64,000 nt of DNA from Pegea sp. RAD2-039 (GCA_034620365.1 JAQGEQ010000207.1:62001-126000); one strand, 5' to 3'. Shown: positions 52,001 through 64,000, counted from the stretch's first letter. Notes: generated from the letters alone by a model not told the origin. Translations and numbers: made by a program.

Positions 52001-55000
52001 ATTCAATTGTAGATGAATTTCTAGAAAAGTAAAATAACAAAAATATAATTTTATTCGAAGTTTGAAAAGATTTAAATTAAGAAGTCGCTTTAAAATGTAG
52101 CACCAATTTGTTAGATGGTTTTTCTTCGATCTTTTAAACATTCAAATAATTTTATTAACTCATATGTAAAGTAATAATAAAGGCATACAGACATCTTAGA
52201 TTTCGTAAACTTCTTCATTCAAACCACAACTTTTGTCCTCCTATAAAAAGATATGAGTCATATGCTTTGATTATAAGTGCTTATGGTATCACATTAATAT
52301 CTTTGTAAAATATCAAACGCATTAAAATTATTTTACAATCTCTCATCAAATACAAACCATTAGTACTTATAAAACAATTCCTATAATAATCAAACAATTA
52401 TAAGAGGATCAAGAAAAAAAATAATTTTTACTTTAATATCTTAGATTATAATAATAAATTTTTAAACCCCACATAAATAAATTTGTTTAAAAAAATACTT
52501 TAAGGATTGTACACAAAGACAAACTCAAAACAATTTGATCATATATTTTAAATACCCTTTCAGGTTTTGAATTAATTGAATTAGAGTCATGTTGTAGTAT
52601 TTAGAAGCAAAACAAATCTTTAAAATTTGAATTTTTAAACAGCAAACCATGTGACAGTTACTAATAGTATTTCCAGCTTTATATATGAGCAAATACTTCA
52701 AAAATCTCAGATAGCTTATATGCTGAAGCAAACTAACTTTTGTTTCGCTTATAGAGGTTGTCTTTTACACACAGAGGCTTTACTTCTCGTTAAGCATAAA
52801 TGAAAATAAATATATCTTCAATTTCGTTACTTTTCACTGCATTTGAGTAGAAAATGTGGAAATGATTTATATTGTAAAATTATAAAAAATAAAATTAAAC
52901 TTTAAAAGTGTTAATTTTTAAAAGAAAAAATAAAAAATTTTTCAAAACTAGATATTAGTAACTCACAAAATTGTATCAACTAATTTTTACTACAATCAAC
53001 TTCCTAGTTAAAAATTCATACATGTTTTTTCACTTCGAAGTAAAAAATATATATAAGATAAAATGTTTATATTGACCTATATATTTTCAATTTTTTTGTT
53101 TGCTTATAAACCTTAAATTGAGATTGCTTTTTTCAAACAATTTCAGGCATTAAGACCAGATCTTCCAGCTCGACCTTATTCACTCAATAGTATATCCCCT
53201 CATCCACAAACAAATATGTAAGTTTCAAATCGTTTAAATGTCACTTCTCGTAAAAGTTTGATACTAAGAACCTAAATGATATGAATCAAAAGCTTTTTGT
53301 TTTAATTTAACTCTTTTTCTTGCAGAAAAAGTACAAAATTTAACAATGATACAGATAGCTCTAAGCAAAGTGACTCTAATACTGAAGCAATTGACGGGAA
53401 ACTTATAGAAAAACAAACACCGATTGATGGGCAACACATATATAATGGATTTGCCGAAACAGTTGGTACAAATATAGCTGATGCCAACAAGAATCAAAAC
53501 AATAGATTACTTCCAGGTCAGAATCAAACTTCAAACTTTTTAAACTAATTACATCAAAAATAACCTTGAATTTTAAAGCTTTGATCTAAAACTAACTTTT
53601 ATGACTTGAATTACCAGGTAAAGCCAGAGAAAACCTTTACAGTCGCCGTACATCAAACAGTAGAGACGATTTATTACTTTTCAAGCCTCCTGCCTTACCT
53701 TTTGATGTAGCAAAACATGCATTAATAAGTTCTAATCTAGATGAAGCTCAAGACGAATCAGTTGATTCGTTAAAAACTGCATCTAAGCTAAATTCTGTTC
53801 TGATTGAAAATAATCTGAGGACGGATTTTGTATCTTCCTCAAACCAATCTCATCCTCCAATCTTCCTACCTACATCTCCATTCCCAATAGATTCTGCAAC
53901 TTTTAGTGGAAGTAATAACCGGGAGTATGACTCCGGATATGAGCTAGCTAGTCTTAGCAGTGCTTTATCGCCGGCGGACCCCCTTGCAGAAGTTAAATTG
54001 GAAATGCGACCTTGCACACATCCACACACAAGCAAAGAGAGCCTCGAAACAGTGATGACACTCAGAAAAAATAAACTAAGCACCATTAAACCAATTAACG
54101 AAAGTGAAGAAAAAGGAAAATTATTGAAAACGTTTGACTGTTCCAGGGGGTCTGTTGACTCATTTTTAAGTGTTGAAACAGGAACAGATCTCATTTCTGA
54201 TGATGCTGCCTCCATTTCAAGTGAGTTCTCTTGAGTAATGTCTCCCTGTGGAATTTGAGCTGCTAGTAGTAGTTATTAAATATTGATTTACTTTAATATT
54301 CACTTTAAACGGCGATTGAATCGATAAAACTTATTATTGTGTAAACATCTAATCAATACTTTTTACAATAGCTTCAGATTGCTTCCTTCTTTTAATTTAG
54401 TAATTACAATTTTCACCGTGGTGTATACAACAAACAATGTTTTAGTTTCATTAATAAAACCATAAAATGTATATTTAGAAAACATCACGTTTCGATAAGA
54501 CTAAAGTTTTGACTAAAGTTATATTTTCAGGCCCCGATATAGCATCAACAAACTTTCATCGATTCATAGATAGCAAAAGGATCAAATCTTCGAGCTTGTC
54601 TATGCTGCCTATTACAAAAACAAGCAAGAAGCTTACTAGCTGTCAACACCAGATTACTTCACTACAAACACAGCATAGCGAAAAAGCTCACGAGCGCTCT
54701 CTACCGACTACATTTAATGTTGATCTGCTGCCTGAAGAAGCAAGCAGTAGTGAAAATTTAGTTGGTTGCCAACAGCAACCGGTAAAAAATCATAAGACGA
54801 CGTCATGTTCACAGATTTCTAGTGTTACTAAACCATCAATCTTTCCACCATCTTTCTCATGTATTTTCAATATCGATGATGTCATTGATGACACGCAAGA
54901 TGCAGTTAGAGAACTGATAAATACAAGTGCTGCAATTGATCAAGTGATGCAAGTAGCTAGTGACGGAATTGATGCAGTATTAGATGAAAAAAGTGAAAAA

Positions 55001-55021
55001 ATATCAAAAAAAGTTCATTGA
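40084..55021 (+). CDS. Voltage-gated potassium channel, Kv2/Shab family
   Basis: Fourteen phase-consistent exons: 40084-40221, 40881-41050, 44882-44985, 45496-45538, 45780-45900, 46692-46776, 47464-47604, 48135-48369, 50999-51123, 51580-51779, 53147-53217, 53326-53516, 53618-54220, 54531-55021, giving about 905 residues. The T1 tetramerisation domain (from [10 protein letters not shown], then [16 protein letters not shown]) is followed by S1 (193-220), S2-S3, and a voltage-sensing S4 with [14 protein letters not shown]. The P-loop TTVGYGD holds the K+ selectivity filter at 375-380, and S6 carries [13 protein letters not shown]. The post-S6 signature ([20 protein letters not shown]) and the FDRHP T1 sequence assign it to Kv2 rather than Kv1, Kv3 or Kv4. 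Kv2 carries delayed-rectifier current in neurons and muscle. The long C-terminal tail is Ser-rich. Introns are large (up to about 3.8 kb). Retention of the last intron would give a stop at 54232-54234. Confidence 0.96.
43425..43480. other. GC-rich patch inside Kv2 intron 2
   Basis: A run around ccccctgatttcccttgagg and gcgtcaccccgggtt is about 60% G+C inside a 3.8-kb intron of about a quarter G+C. There is no open frame or RNA fold to name. A fragment of an inserted repeat is the simplest reading. Confidence 0.3.
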
Positions 55022-57127
55022 TGTTTTTCCAGTGGTAATAGTGGTTACAAGCATGACAAGTGGAGATGTTGAAACTAAAATGGTCAAACGAGTAATGGGT
55101 TTCAACAGAGGATACCATTTGACTTTTTTCTGATTTTATAAGCCGATACTTTTGCTCTTAAGAAAAATGTTCTTTATTTTCAAATCTTTTTTTCTCTCAT
55201 CTTTTTTGTGTCTTTTGGTAGTTGTTGTTGCTGCTCTTTTTGTTTTTGTACTATTTGATGTTGTACTACTTTTTCGATGGATGTTTTATTAGTGACGTTG
55301 ATTTGATTTAAATCATTAAAAACAACACAACAGTCCATTAATGAAATGATTTAGATAATTTCATTAGTAAAATTGATTTACTTTACATTGAGTTTGACAT
55401 ACAACCTTTCAAGCTAATTTTGAAACTATTGTGAAGCTAAACAAACTGGTTGATGTTTGGAAAACTTTTTTTAATCTTTTCAGTTAAAATAATTAAATAA
55501 AGTTTTTCTATAATTCTCTAACTTAGTTTAACGTCACTTATAAACTTGCCTTAAAATTTAATCTTCGGCTAAAGTCAAATATTGTGTATCCTTTCAGTTT
55601 TGCCATTTTAAAATAGCTATTCTTTTGTTAGACTAAGAAATTAATTTATTTACTTATCTACTTCTTTTAGTTTACCTTTCTAACTTTGAGTTGAGAAAAA
55701 CAAAGGTTATTATTATATAGTTAATAGTTGTTTGGAATGTAAGAATATAATCTCAATAGCAGTCTATTAAACATCGAAATTTTGAAGAGCTCATAACTAA
55801 TGATCTAGTAGAAATTGTTTTATAATAAAAAGGCTTCATTGAAATAATCGTACAGACAAGTATTTTATAGGTTAGACTGATTGATAAATCCAGCTTTTCA
55901 TTTTTTAATTCAATTTTATGTTAGTGTTCATAACAAAATTTTATAGAATTCATAGAAAGCTATTTAAACTAAAATCTTACAGAAATGTGTTCTGAAAGTT
56001 TAATTTATTTAAATGAAATTTCTGTTGTATGATTTAATTTTTTATAGTTTTGAATTTTATTGAAAACTCTAAAGAATGTAAATGTTGCTTGACTAAAGCA
56101 ATTATAGGTAAGAAATACAAAGTTTAGTCATTGACTGTAAGTAATTTAGATTGAAAAATATATTATAGAACTTCCTGTAATTACATATTTGTAAATGGTC
56201 TTCTGATGAAAGAAACAAAACTTTATGATACTTGATGTTTTATTACAAAAAATGTATAAATCAATCAAAAGAAATGTTAGATCATGTTTGAATTTAGGAT
56301 GAAGACATCCTAATGAAGACATAGTTAAAAACTTCCAAAATGTTTTCGTAAACTTGAAATCAATTCTAAGAATATGTTAGTAATGAGCTTTGTAATGTTT
56401 GTAATCACGACTATCAAAATTTTGCGCTTAAGTTGATTTTAAAATGTTTGAAACTATATACATAACATTTAAGGCAACATGAAAGAAAACTTTTCAATTA
56501 TAATCATTTTATTTATGAAATAATTTTTAAGAAATCCTTTCAATAAAAACCCACGTAATACTTGGACGTGTTTATCTTTACTGATAAAGCTGTATGGAAA
56601 AATTGTATGCCTCTTGTATTTTTATTATATTTAAAAAACTTTAAAAGTTTTAATGTTGTCATTAAAATTTTGATTGGAACTTTTATCATTGAAAATTCTG
56701 ATGAGAAAATGTTAAAAAAGATATCGTTATCTATAGCAGTTGATAAGATTGATGACATCATAGTTTTTAGCACAAAGTGTAGTGTTATAAAGATAAAAAA
56801 ATTCATTCATTTATCTTAAATCAAAACTTTACTTAAAATAAAAGCTTATGTTCATCTACCATTTACAGCAACATTTGAAGAGAAACCTACTTTTAAAAAT
56901 TTACACGCAAATAAAATATTTGTGGGTGGGGTTTTCTAAAATTACATTTATGTAACCAGTAAATAAATAATATAAAAAAATTAGAAACATTTTTTCAACA
57001 AATTGATCAAATTTGTATTTTTTGAAGAGAAAGTTTTAAATAGAAATGAACAGTCAACATTTCCAATCATGATTTCTAAGAAATATAACTGAATTGTTGA
57101 AAATATTTACATTTTCTAGTTTCATTT
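55022..57127. other. Kv2 3' UTR and intergenic spacer
   Basis: An AATAAA at 55496-55501 could end the Kv2 transcript about 475 bases after the stop. The rest is AT-rich. Overlapping open frames on both strands at 56540-56819 (85-88 codons) are low-complexity and have no motif, so they are not called genes. The spacer ends at the stop codon of the minus-strand TGF-beta gene. Confidence 0.5.
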
Positions 57128-59877
57128 TTATCGACAACCGCAACTACTAGCAACCATCTTTGGCCCATAAGCTGTGTCTATGTTATCATCGCTATCAAAT
57201 TTGAAGTAATAAAAACTATGGTAGCTTATTGGAACACAGTCCACAGTTGCAACTGCTCCACTTCTAGTCATTTTATGCTAAATGAAAAATTTTAATCAAA
57301 ATTAATATTATAAACATAACAGTTTGTAAGATTAAAATCAATTATTTTATAGAATAAGCTAGAAAAAATTACGAATAGTTTGAAATGAAACCAAATAAAC
57401 CTGTTTTAAAAGAATGGAATGGTTTGTAGCATTCATCCTCCTACTTAATGGAAATCCACAAGGGCCGAGACATTCATAGATTTCTGCTGTATCAGGATAA
57501 GCAACTTTCATTGAAGGCTGCAAACCAAAAAACTTAATCTCTCTAAATGGGAGGAGATTAATTCAAAATATATAGAATATTTTAAATTATTAGAAAATAT
57601 TTTTATTCAATTGTTGTTTTCAAAGTTCAGACAAGTTCCTAAAAAACCACATGAAGCCCAGTTTACCGCTAGAGCCTTAAAATTGATAATATAAGAAGTT
57701 TTTGAGCATTGATAAGGAGTTTGACGAGAACGATGCCGAGCTGAACGACGAACTCTAGATGGTTCAATTTGTATCTCACCTGAGAACAAGATTATTAGAA
57801 TTCTTATCATTCTGAGAAAACTTAAAAATTCGGACAAAAGATTTTCTTCTGATAATTATATATGTAAGCATACTCACAACAATAAGAACAAAAAATCTTT
57901 TGTGTAAAAATTTGCATAATTTTTTATCTCTATTTATTTTACAAGAGTTGAAATATAAACGAGCTCCAACATACTTTTTAGAATGGAAGAATTTCTTATT
58001 AAACTTAATCCTAAAATATCCAAGACTATTGGGACAGTTGTATTTTCATTACCTGAAATTATTTTTACGATTAGTTAAAACTTTAACTGCAAAAACCTGA
58101 GACATTGATTTTTGATTTTTTTGATACTAACCAACAAATCTCTGTTGTAAGGGGATCACTTCAACTTTCAGATTAATCAAACTATTCGCTTGCAGCAGCC
58201 AAGATTTAATTGCTTCAATATTTTCTAAAGGAACAATAATTTCGTTTCCATTTTCTGATGGGCATCCATACTGTAAATACACTGATGTTTACAAAACATA
58301 TTCTCATTTTCATTCTATTTTTGTGCAATTAAATCTTCTCCACATAACTTTAAGCTACAAAACTTACTTGTAGATTATCATACAGAGGTTCACCAATCAC
58401 TTGACCTTCTTCATCAACTTGGTTTACGAGAATCTTGTATTCGCCGAAAACCTCACCTATTTCTTGTGATGTTTTACGTTCGACATAAAGAGCAGCTCTC
58501 AGAACGTCATCAATAACTCTGAAAATTGATCAAATTATAATGCTATAAAACTGTTTGTATACTTTTATTTGTTTCCAGTTTAATAAACTTTACTTGAAAA
58601 TAACGAGAATAAGTGTTTGATCAAAACAACTAATTCAAGTCTCGTTTAGCTTATAAAAACTACTATGAAAAGAACAATCTAAAATCGTTACACGTATGTC
58701 TAAAAACTACAATTATGACTGTTGAGAAATAAATCGCCAATAGTTTTGCCTAAAATTAAAATAGATTATTTTGAAACTTATGTAGTAAAGATTATGAATA
58801 AATTATTAATGTTTTATTTGCAAACGGTTGGTATTTTTGAGGAGATTTCAACTTTTTACTTAATGAAGATAGTCAGTAAAATCACTCACTCTTCAGTATT
58901 AGAATAAAACGCTGCATAGGTAGAAAAGTTTTGATGAAATCTATTTTTAGCAAACATTATCTTCATCCTTTGTTCTATCGTGTTGAATGTTTTGTAATAA
59001 CTTTTCCAATGCGTGTTTAGTGTATTCATGAATACTGAACATGAAACAAACTTATTTGTACGCGCTGATGCACTCATCTTTAGTAGGAATTCGGAAAACC
59101 TTCTCACTGTACAGAGTAACCTTAAATTAGTTTCATAAAAAGATATTTTGTTTCATCTGACAAATGTTTAAGAAAGAATAACTGAAAATGTATACATGTA
59201 ACTCACTTGTAAATGAATTAATTTCGGGGGAACCTGAAATTACAATTTTTAAAATATTATTATTAAAACTATTTACCATTTATAATAACGTTTTTCAGTC
59301 ATTATTCGATTAGCAGCGATTGTTTATTAATTTTATATTAAATTTGATTTAATAACTTTCTAAATGTTATCGTAAAAAAAGGTTTAAATAATTAGCAATG
59401 CTTGGTTTAAGCTTTGCAAATAGTAGTGTAATATATTCAAGCAGTTTTTTAGTTTTTGTTAATAGTTTTAGATTCAAGCTTTATATTATTTGTTTATCTC
59501 TTACCATTTTTTAACTGGATACTAGATAACGCTTTATAAGAGTAAACAAAAATTAATAAATCTTTATTTTAAATTTTGGCTACAGTTTTGTCTTCATTTA
59601 GATTAAACTTAGATAAATAAACAAACGTTTTTTTATTGAAGATTTTTCCATCATCTTTTCAACTTCTTGAAGATAGGCTTGGCATGATTCCGTGTTCCTA
59701 GGGTTACTGTTAAGTTTTCAGTTAGGAAAAATTTAGATAAGCGAATAAATGTACTTACTCTAAACATCTAATGATAGCTTCAGCTTCTTTTTGCAGCTTA
59801 ATTTTGTCTTTTCGTTTCCAGGTAGCTTGTGAAGTGACAGCCACAATCATGAACATAGTAAGCAAATACTTAAACAT
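57128..59877 (-). CDS. TGF-beta superfamily ligand, copy A
   Basis: Ten phase-consistent exons from 5' to 3': 59759-59877, 59627-59697, 59207-59233, 58890-59106, 58368-58518, 58132-58270, 57975-58052, 57667-57779, 57401-57517, 57128-57277; 393 residues. Signal peptide MFKYLLTMFMIVAVTSQA, then a propeptide (GEVFGEYKILVNQVDEEGQV; SENGNEIIVPLENIEAIKSW) and a furin-type site RVRR. The mature domain has YQCSKTSYIINFKALA, YECLGPCGFPL, the conserved glycosylation sequon NATNH, VDCVPISYHSFYYF and the C-terminal SCGCR. It should be secreted and act on serine/threonine kinase receptors. Unusually there is one Cys (VDCVP) where most members have Cys-Cys, so the inter-chain disulfide is predicted to be absent. 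It is divergent enough that BMP, GDF or activin subtype is not assigned. A paralogue lies 2.9 kb upstream on the same strand. Confidence 0.93.
58053..58131 (-). other. 79-bp intron unique to TGF-beta copy A
   Basis: The segment starts gttagt and ends atttcag on the coding strand, and contains an in-frame stop if unspliced. In copy B the flanking exon bases are directly joined at the same point (RFVGNENTT), within otherwise near-identical sequence. Confidence 0.85.
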
Positions 59878-62820
59878 TTTACTGATTTGTTATTTGTTCT
59901 AAACTGTAAACCAAGTTCGTATTTAAAGATAAACGCCCTTTTACTGATTACATTATCAGCTTCAATAAAAAAAAACCTAACTTAAACTTCTACAAACTAA
60001 TTTCAGTTTTACATGTGCATTGACTTGTGAGCTAAATTAGATGTTATTTATACTAATAGCGATAGAAAAAATGCGCATTATATAAGGAGTGACAAAACGA
60101 TATTTACATACTGTATAGAAGGAATGTTTGACAGTTCCAAGATAACTCTGATATAAAAGATAATTAGCTTCACAAATTCAATTTTTATTTTCATCACCTT
60201 CGGTCATAAGATGACAGTTGTTAAGCTTTGATAAGTTTATTTTAAAGTAAACCATTGCTAAATGCAATTTGTAGCTTTCGAAAACTATTTGAAAACAAGT
60301 TTTACTACCATTTATCAATTTCGTTATTTGTTTCCAAATTGAATGACCATTGTAGACTTTTTTAGCCAATTAAAAAAGTTACAGGTTAAATGAAAAGAGA
60401 ATTAAAGAAAAAGAGAAAATCATAAACTAGTAATGTGTGCTCATCAAAAATTAGGGCATGCAAATTAAGATGAATTATCTGAATAATATTAAAAGTTAAA
60501 CTTTTATTAGGTATATATAGATAGTACTTTTGTAACAAGTTGCAAAAATTATCAATCAAAAACCTACATCAATAATAAATTGAAATAATTAATTATTCCT
60601 GATTTAAAATTTACAATGCCAAGTACTTCAATTCAAATTCTTAGTGAATATATATAGATTAAAAGTGGTTGACAACAAGATAAAGCTACCTGAGAATTTC
60701 TATTAAAGTGAAGCAAGTTATTTTAGGAATTACCTTTGGACAGCTACTGAAAGATCTGAACTAAGTTTAATTTTTATCAGCAGTTAATTATTTGAAGATT
60801 CAAAACTATTTCAATTTTTACATTCTCATCAGCGTTTGAAAAATGGTTCCTCTTTTCATACATTTTTATATAAAATTTTGACAGGAAGTAACTGTTTAAC
60901 AACTGCAAAATATCTAGCATCAACTATCAACAATTATTTTGTAACATGTTGAAAAATACATAATTTTGATTCTAACCTACACGAAATTAAACTGAAGGCA
61001 ATATTTAACAATTCGACTTTTAAAAATAATATTTAAAAAAAAGTTTCGTAAAATAAACTCCATTTGTAGTTTTTTATTTCTTTTGATTTTTTTTTGAAAT
61101 CAACGTAGCATACCTTTTTGCTTTGTATTTTCATCTGTAGAGATTTCAACCAATTAAAAAATCTAATTAAAAATTATCGAAAGCTAACAATTATTTTAAA
61201 TTGCATAATAAAAATTTAAAAAATGATAATAGTATGAGTTGATTAAAAACAAAATTTGTACAAACTTTGTTGCCAGAAAAACTAAGCTTTCTGTATAAAA
61301 AAAATATTGTTTTGAAAATAAATTGCTTGAAGTATATGGCCGACTTCAGCCGTAATAATCATCTGAATCCTAAACAAAGTAGTCTGAAATCTGATTATCT
61401 CTAAGCCTTAAGCAGTAACGAAACAATCAAAAACTAAAAAGTTATCTCTCGCAAAATATTTAAAAGTGCTTTTCAACGTAATAAGCTTAAGGCGATTTGA
61501 AAAATCTCATTAAACAATTTTACTTTTTAGCAATAGATTTTCTAATGAAATAAATCTAGGTCTTTTATTTGTAATAACATTTTAACTTCATCTAGATTAC
61601 ATCGTCAAAGAAATCATTTAATCAATTGATTGTAATTGATCTGAAAGAGAACGCTATTTATGTACAATTTACTTACAAAAGAGTATTATTTTTTTGTTCC
61701 GAATTTCAACGGAGTATTGCAGAGACTTGAAACTTTTAAAGATTTTAATCTAAGAAATTTAAACTTTCAATGTAATTAGAACAACTAAACCGTTTTCTTT
61801 GTGGTTTTAGCGGGTAGCAGAAAATGTTTAAGTATTTTCTACATAAATGGTGTTTATAAAAAATTGGTAAAACTAAATATAGTTAAAAAGAAATTATCTT
61901 AAAATTATCTGCAAAAATATTTTTAATTTGCAAATTTTAAAGAATATTTTCTGATAGCTCTGAGGTAAGTTTTGTCTGCTAGCAGAAAATTAACTTCATC
62001 TTGCTCATTTTTAAGCTCTTTGTTTTATTAAGGATGAAAGAAACCCCTGTTTTATCAAAGATAAAGTGTTTAAAATTAATTTTACGAATAAAATTGATAT
62101 AAACAAACAAAACCCTAACAACGTCTACTTTATTATCGCGCATTATCACAAAATAAGATATCCATAGAGATAAACAACCAGTAAACAAACAATAAAACCA
62201 AGTTAAAGAGCAAAAAATATATCTAAGAAAAAAATGTCTTAGATACAAAGCATGAAATTGAAAAAAAAACTTTCAATGGTGCTTCAATTTTCACAGTCAT
62301 CTACATTAATGGCACAGGGCGTTATTACAAATCATTAATTACTGAGTTTTGAAAAATATAATGTCTAATAAATGTTTTGCTTAATCAATCTTTACTCAGT
62401 AAGAAATATATTGATTAATTATTGCTTTAAAAAATATTAAAATTAAATGTTTTATGGCTAGGAAAGAACTTCTAATAAACAATTTACATTCAATGATCTA
62501 GATTTAAAGTTTCTTATACTACCACTAACACTGTTCAAGAACTATTGTGGTTTTACTTTAAATAAATAATAATTTGAAAGTTTAAACAGAAAAATCAATC
62601 AAAGTTTTAATTAGTAATCTTTACTTTGAGATTAAATTGTCGAGAATAAATGTACTAAACGATTTAAAGTATAAGATAAAGCTTTAAATCGTTTTACCAG
62701 TACCCTTGTAAAAAACAGACTAAATAGTTTATCTATTGACTTTATTGATGTTATGCATAGACGCTGAAAGTAGAAACAAACATCATATACAGACAACTAA
62801 AGAGGCTACGTTTAATATGT
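59878..62820. other. Spacer between the two TGF-beta genes
   Basis: About 2.9 kb of AT-rich DNA between the start of copy A and the stop of copy B, both on the minus strand. It should contain the promoter of copy A, but no TATA or other element stands out. Short open frames at 60178 and 61979 are low-complexity and not supported. Confidence 0.5.
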
Positions 62821-64000
62821 TTATCGACACCCACAATAATCGGCTCCAAAATTCTTGATAAAAGCTGAGCCATCAAATTCTCCATGATTGTATTGAAAAT
62901 AATAAAATCTAGAGTAGCTTATTGGTACACAATCAACAGAGGCGTAATGGTGATTGCCCCTCAGTCTATTCTAAAAACGAAATAAATGTATATAAAAAAG
63001 TATTTCGTAAAGATAAAGTGTTTGTAAATTTATGACTCGATTCAGCAATGACATATGACTATTTAATAAACATTTATCAAAAGCTAGCAATAACTTACCT
63101 GCAACAGAAGAATACCATGGTTAGTAGCATTTAAATGACTACTTAATGGATAATGACAATGTCCAACACACTCATGAACATCTGCTTTCTTAGGATAGAT
63201 AACTTTTTTCTGCAAACGTAAAGTGGTGAGAAAAGAACCAGTGAAATTTCATCATTGAAAATCAAAAAAGATCTGATAACTAAAAGTAGAAAATCTGATT
63301 GCTAAACTTACAATGAGTTTTTTAACCTTAATTACATGACTAACTCTTCCACATCTCATCTTTTTCCTACGTTGATTACTATGAGGACTACGTCGCACAC
63401 GGGTTGGAGGAAGCAATTCAGATACATCATTTAAAATAGGGACTAGAAATAGAGTGCATAATTTAGAGGAGAAACAAAAAAGTTATTTGAATATAATATT
63501 TCTACTAATATTGAAATACCTTTAAAATATTAGTATTTTTAAGAAATTGAAAATAGAAAAATACAAATATAATTTTTTTATTTTGATTTTTTGATCAAAA
63601 ATACTTTGAACATATTACTACTTTTACAAACCAATTTCGGGACTCTTAGAACTTCTTATCAGACTCATTCCTGTAACGTCCAATATTATTGGGACAGTTG
63701 TATTTTCATTACCAACAAATCTCTGTTGTAAGGGAATAACTTCAACTTTCAGATTAATCAAACTATTCGATTGCAGCTGCCAAGATTTAATTGCTTCAAC
63801 ATTTTCTAAAGGAACAATAATTTCGTTTCCATTTTCTGATGGGCATCCATACTGTAAATACACTGATGTTTACAAAACATATTCTCATTTTCATTCTATT
63901 TTTGTGCAATTAAATCTTCTCCACATAACTTTAAGCTACAAAACTTACTTGTAGATCATCATACAGAGGTTCACCAATCACTTGACCTTCTTCATCAACT
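62821..64000 (-). CDS. TGF-beta superfamily ligand, copy B (5' end outside window)
   Basis: Exons from 5' to 3' within the window: 63949->64000, 63632-63851, 63312-63442, 63099-63209, 62821-62970, all in phase and ending at TAA. The propeptide segment is nearly identical to copy A. The exon 63632-63851 corresponds to two exons of copy A, with no intron. The furin-type site RVRR is shared. The mature part diverges: MRCGRVSHVIKVKKLI, HECVGHCHYPL, the sequon NATNH, VDCVPISYSRFYYF and YCGCR. As in copy A, a single Cys occupies the usual Cys-Cys position. The N-terminal exons (signal peptide and early propeptide) are beyond the right edge. The pattern implies a tandem duplication with a specialised second ligand, or a heterodimer partner (inference). 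Confidence 0.92.

Noticed and set aside
53850..54215. 121-codon minus-strand ORF
   Set aside because: It is the antisense shadow of the well-supported Kv2 exon 13.
54221..54234. Kv2 C-terminus ending at 54234
   Set aside because: The donor tcaa/gtgagt and acceptor ttttcag at 54530 join in phase to a long open last exon, so the short end is treated only as a possible intron-retention form.
56540..56819. Overlapping 85-88 codon ORFs on both strands
   Set aside because: Low-complexity Ile/Lys/Phe-rich frames with no motif, open on both strands because of base composition.
61979..62248. 89-codon minus-strand ORF between the TGF-beta genes
   Set aside because: It is a hydrophobic, low-complexity frame in AT-rich spacer with no splice partner or similarity to the flanking genes.

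Overview
The window is AT-rich (roughly a quarter G+C by eye) metazoan nuclear DNA. The genes are split by many short GT-AG introns and encode animal families: an M13 metallopeptidase, a stomatin-like/SCP2 protein, a Reeler-MAM secreted protein, a cadherin-like membrane protein, a mitochondrial ATP synthase subunit, a Kv2/Shab potassium channel and two TGF-beta-type ligands. No prokaryotic, plasmid or CRISPR features are present. The sequence does not fix the species. An AT-rich invertebrate, probably bilaterian, is the safest reading.

Layout. 1-3835 (+): the 3' part of a neprilysin/ECE-type M13 peptidase, 13 exons, 5' end outside the window. 4481-5200: a PHD-like fragment followed by a 5'-truncated histone H2B copy that keeps a perfect histone 3' stem-loop. 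6878-8062 (-): an intronless STOML1-like gene. 8063-14969: gene-poor, with several coding-like splice-flanked fragments at 10.2-12.5 kb. 14970-16487 (+): a six-exon secreted Reeler-MAM protein. 18436-22136 (-): a ten-exon divergent cadherin-like single-pass protein, convergent with the Reeler-MAM gene. 25352-25933 (+): intact ATP synthase subunit d, preceded by about 2 kb of T-skewed DNA. 25934-40083: a large gene-poor block with decayed-element candidates, a GC-rich minus-strand ORF and hairpins. 40084-55021 (+): a complete 14-exon Kv2 channel of about 905 aa. 57128-59877 (-) and 62821->64000 (-): two tandem TGF-beta superfamily genes, the second cut by the window edge.

Exon models were built by matching reading phase at every junction. 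Phases agree throughout the M13, Reeler-MAM, Kv2 and both TGF-beta genes, and for all but one exon of the cadherin-like gene.

The most interesting observations are in the TGF-beta pair. The copies share a nearly identical propeptide tract, intron included, but have strongly diverged mature ligands. Within that tract one copy carries a precise 79-bp intron that the other lacks. Both ligands have a single Cys where the family usually has Cys-Cys, the position of the inter-chain disulfide. Further points are the H2B remnant with its stem-loop, a possible VAP-binding (PRC/FFAT-like) segment in the Kv2 tail next to a retainable last intron, and unexplained coding-like relics in the gene-poor blocks. 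No operon-like or pathway-level organisation links the neighbours. They look like unrelated genes, apart from the TGF-beta tandem pair.
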